Positions 63,351 to 64,000 of a stretch of 64,000 nucleotides of DNA are shown in pieces (the first letter of the stretch is position 1; each line of letters starts with the position of its first letter). The position numbers and the translations under genes were made by a program. Below the pieces are notes generated by a model, which was not told the DNA's origin, searched no databases, and saw only the letters and a program-made list of their open reading frames with translations. Location: positions 17,672,854 to 17,736,853 of the forward strand of contig CM022665.1 of assembly GCA_012295275.1 (NCBI GenBank), read 5' to 3'. The stretch comes from Chrysomallon squamiferum (Eukaryota; Mollusca; Gastropoda; Neomphalida; Peltospiridae).

Positions 63351-64000
63351 TGTATGTATGTATGTATGTATGTATGTATGTATGCATGCATGAATGTATG
63401 CATGTGTGTCTGTTTGATATCAGATACCTGCCTAAGCCAAAATATGCTGAGCTATCTGTAAGGAAACTTTCAAACATCGTAACACAGTAGTGTGGTGACT
63501 AATAAACAAATATGTTAGCTAAAACAAAAAAAGACACTTCGACAATTTCTAGTATTTGACTTGTTTTTCATCTCCACCCTGACCCAGGGCAGGGATTAGA
63601 TACACTGGTAATTTTACTCTCAGACTGCAGCCACTCAGTGAAACATCATCTCTGCTAATCACATATTACAGGGCAAGAGTCACATTCTGCCGTGACTCTG
63701 CATGTCAAAGTAGTCACCTGTTATTTTTGTTGTTTTACAGTAGCATATCAGTTTTATTGCATGGTCACTTAATAGCTGTGTGTATCTGGTGTAGAAAGAT
63801 AGATAGTTTGTATGTATGCATGTGCTTACTTACATAGATGCATAGCTCCCCCATCACACATGCATATATACATAAATACAAACACACATATGTACATGCA
63901 TACATACATACTGAAAGAGACATATATACATATAACTACATATCTACAGATATGAAAAAAATGTATGTATGCATGTGCGTGTGAATGTCTTTTTATCTTT
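61321..64000 (+). repeat. CA/TG, TATG/TA microsatellites to the end of the window
   Basis: CA at 61330-61360, a TG-TATA-CA palindrome at 61713-61760, a TTTGTTACACT 12 bp repeat at 62078-62140, CA/TG at 62328-62465, TA then (TATG)n at 63290-63390, mixed TATG/CATA at 63800-63990. 61420-61670, 61880-62300 and 63400-63790 show nothing recognisable. Confidence 0.75.

Noticed and set aside
1-64000. Transposon genes, tRNA, rRNA, SINE with RNA polymerase III boxes
   Set aside because: No reverse transcriptase, transposase or A/B box pattern could be seen on either strand; poly-A runs lack an adjacent element with target duplications.

Overview
This is a eukaryotic, animal-type window: strongly A+T-rich, crowded with microsatellites and degenerate tandem repeats, and containing one recognisable intron-rich gene on the + strand. 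Conceptual splicing gives the N-terminal half of a SHANK/ProSAP postsynaptic scaffold protein: SPN domain, ankyrin repeats, serine-rich linker, SH3, and the start of a PDZ domain. Residues match vertebrate SHANKs closely (compared from memory). The repeat landscape (long ATAC/TATG, CA/TG, TA, TTA and TTG runs, plus many 30-190 bp decayed minisatellites inside introns) suggests a lophotrochozoan invertebrate, possibly a cephalopod mollusc. That species guess is weak, because no ribosomal, mitochondrial or lineage-specific element is present to confirm it.

Layout. Positions 1-8.4 kb hold no supportable gene, only simple and tandem repeats. A candidate non-coding first exon ends at a perfect donor (8574/8575). 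An 11.5 kb repeat-filled intron would then lead to the exon carrying the start codon (acceptor at 20124, ATG at 20219). Thirteen coding exons from 20219 to 41290 join without a frame break into about 543 residues: SPN about 20-100, ankyrin repeats about 124-345, linker 346-455, SH3 about 457-512, then a stretch aligning with the first strand of the SHANK PDZ domain. A 13.3 kb intron of decayed tandem repeats follows. At 54634-56445 lies a 1.8 kb open exon coding for about 604 mostly disordered residues, with a 15-residue repeat array, a Lys/Glu-rich helix and a polyproline run. From 56446 to 64000 no further exon is recognised. The rest of the PDZ, the proline-rich region and the SAM domain should lie to the right of the window.

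The most interesting element is the 1.8 kb exon. It is a symmetric phase 2-2 exon and sits where a PDZ domain would be cut between its first strand and its GFGF-type loop. It has its own well-placed ATG and a very strong GTGAGT donor. It could therefore be an alternative first exon of a short, ankyrin-less SHANK isoform, a cassette exon, or a lineage-specific insertion. Other notable points are a GC-AG intron, a 50 bp minisatellite running right up to a splice acceptor, a very weak donor inside the SH3-coding region, and an upstream ORF whose stop overlaps the start codon (ATGA).

All exon boundaries come from reading splice signals and protein similarity by eye. No alignment or transcript data were available.
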